DNA of 34,627 nucleotides from an uncultured Gammaproteobacteria bacterium (GTDB taxonomy: Bacteria > Pseudomonadota > Gammaproteobacteria > Pseudomonadales > Pseudohongiellaceae): contig CAJXVC010000014.1 in the NCBI GenBank assembly GCA_913060975.1, positions 1-34,627 on the forward strand, given 5' to 3'. The notes under the pieces are model-generated. The model searched no databases. It was not told the DNA's origin and saw only the letters and a list, made by a program, of their open reading frames with translations. Numbering within the stretch: the stretch's first letter is position 1; each line of letters begins with the position of its first letter. The translations under genes and the position numbers were made by a program. Positions 34,364 through 34,627 of the stretch are shown in pieces.

Positions 34364-34388
34364 AAAACCGGGGGAATGCCCGGTTTTT
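34364..34388. terminator. Strong hairpin terminator near the contig end
   Basis: AAAACCGGG (34364-34372) pairs with CCCGGTTTT (34379-34387), loop 6, followed by T. It faces either way. Because no plus-strand gene ends just before it, it most likely ends a leftward gene whose body lies beyond the contig end. Confidence 0.7.
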
Positions 34389-34580
34389 CCGACAAAGAGC
34401 TAATGGTGTCTTAAACACGCAGCTATAAGAAATGTCCGGATTGTAAAAAAATCCCTGTTCAGAGCCATTTCGATAGAACTTCCAGCACCACCCAACCGTC
34501 TAAACCAACGCCGAATATACACATACTCGCGCTATTGTAGTGATGTATTTTGTGGTGCGTATGACCACTCATCTATACAC

Positions 34581-34627
34581 CTGTCTCTTATACACATCTG
34601 ACGCTGCCGACGATCTACTCTGTGTAG
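34581..34627. other. Illumina Nextera adapter (artefact)
   Basis: CTGTCTCTTATACACATCT is the Tn5 mosaic end, followed by GACGCTGCCGACGA, the eight-base index TCTACTCT (inverse of AGAGTAGA, which I recall as index S504) and GTGTAG. This is library adapter left on the read or contig end, not genomic DNA. Confidence 0.97.

Noticed and set aside
34411..34541. Frame reading Y-K-K-C-P-D-C-K-K-I near the contig end, resembling a zinc-ribbon start
   Set aside because: No start codon, quickly turns into low-quality sequence and ends before the adapter; probably chance.
1..34627. CRISPR arrays, tRNA and rRNA genes, phage or toxin-antitoxin modules
   Set aside because: I looked for regularly spaced repeats, tRNA-like cloverleaf sequence and known module genes and saw none.

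Overview
The window looks like a piece of an aquatic, aerobic gammaproteobacterium. The signs are an Rnk-type RNA polymerase-binding protein, a DUF2835 protein, a DUF2868/DUF3482 pair, a REP-associated tyrosine transposase (RAYT), two TonB-dependent receptors and many exported enzymes. GC is near 50 percent by eye and I cannot name the species. The last 47 bases (34581-34627) are Illumina Nextera adapter, so this is a contig end and nothing should be read past 34580.

Layout. 1-5034: an rnk-like gene plus a small overlapping gene, a periplasmic PQQ-type dehydrogenase, a RAYT and a glutathione S-transferase. The RAYT element has 30-bp terminal inverted repeats, and two related ~100-120 bp palindromic elements lie nearby. 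5235-8524: a membrane DUF2868 protein overlapping a DUF3482 GTPase, then a convergent membrane-anchored split-barrel-like protein. 9160-15393: a large TonB receptor, an exported two-domain VOC protein and a penicillin-acylase-family lipoprotein. 15725-17081: an ECF-like sigma factor overlapping a membrane protein that joins a short cytoplasmic tail to a periplasmic DsbA-like domain. 17303-21070: a zinc-ribbon/Smr-like protein, a small membrane protein with an exported SRPBCC protein, a multi-TM protein with a C-terminal Cys/His motif, and an exported M24 peptidase. 21078-26650: DUF2835, a small unknown gene, a 7TMR-DISM hybrid kinase and a CruF-like carotenoid protein. 27206-34303: a BlaI/BlaR-type pair whose sensor carries a TonB domain, a decayed TonB-receptor tail, small exported proteins, a second TonB receptor and a secreted protein of an uncharacterised family.

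How they fit. The theme is envelope uptake and processing: receptors beside exported hydrolases and oxidoreductases, plus three membrane-to-regulator circuits (sigma/DsbA-like protein, BlaI/BlaR-TonB, and the hybrid kinase in a likely operon with a carotenoid gene). The most novel candidate is the sigma factor with a thioredoxin-fold membrane partner, which reads like a periplasmic redox sensor acting as an anti-sigma factor. The second is the RAYT repeat family, whose GGGGACAC end forms the last codons and stop of two unrelated genes and recurs at other gene boundaries.
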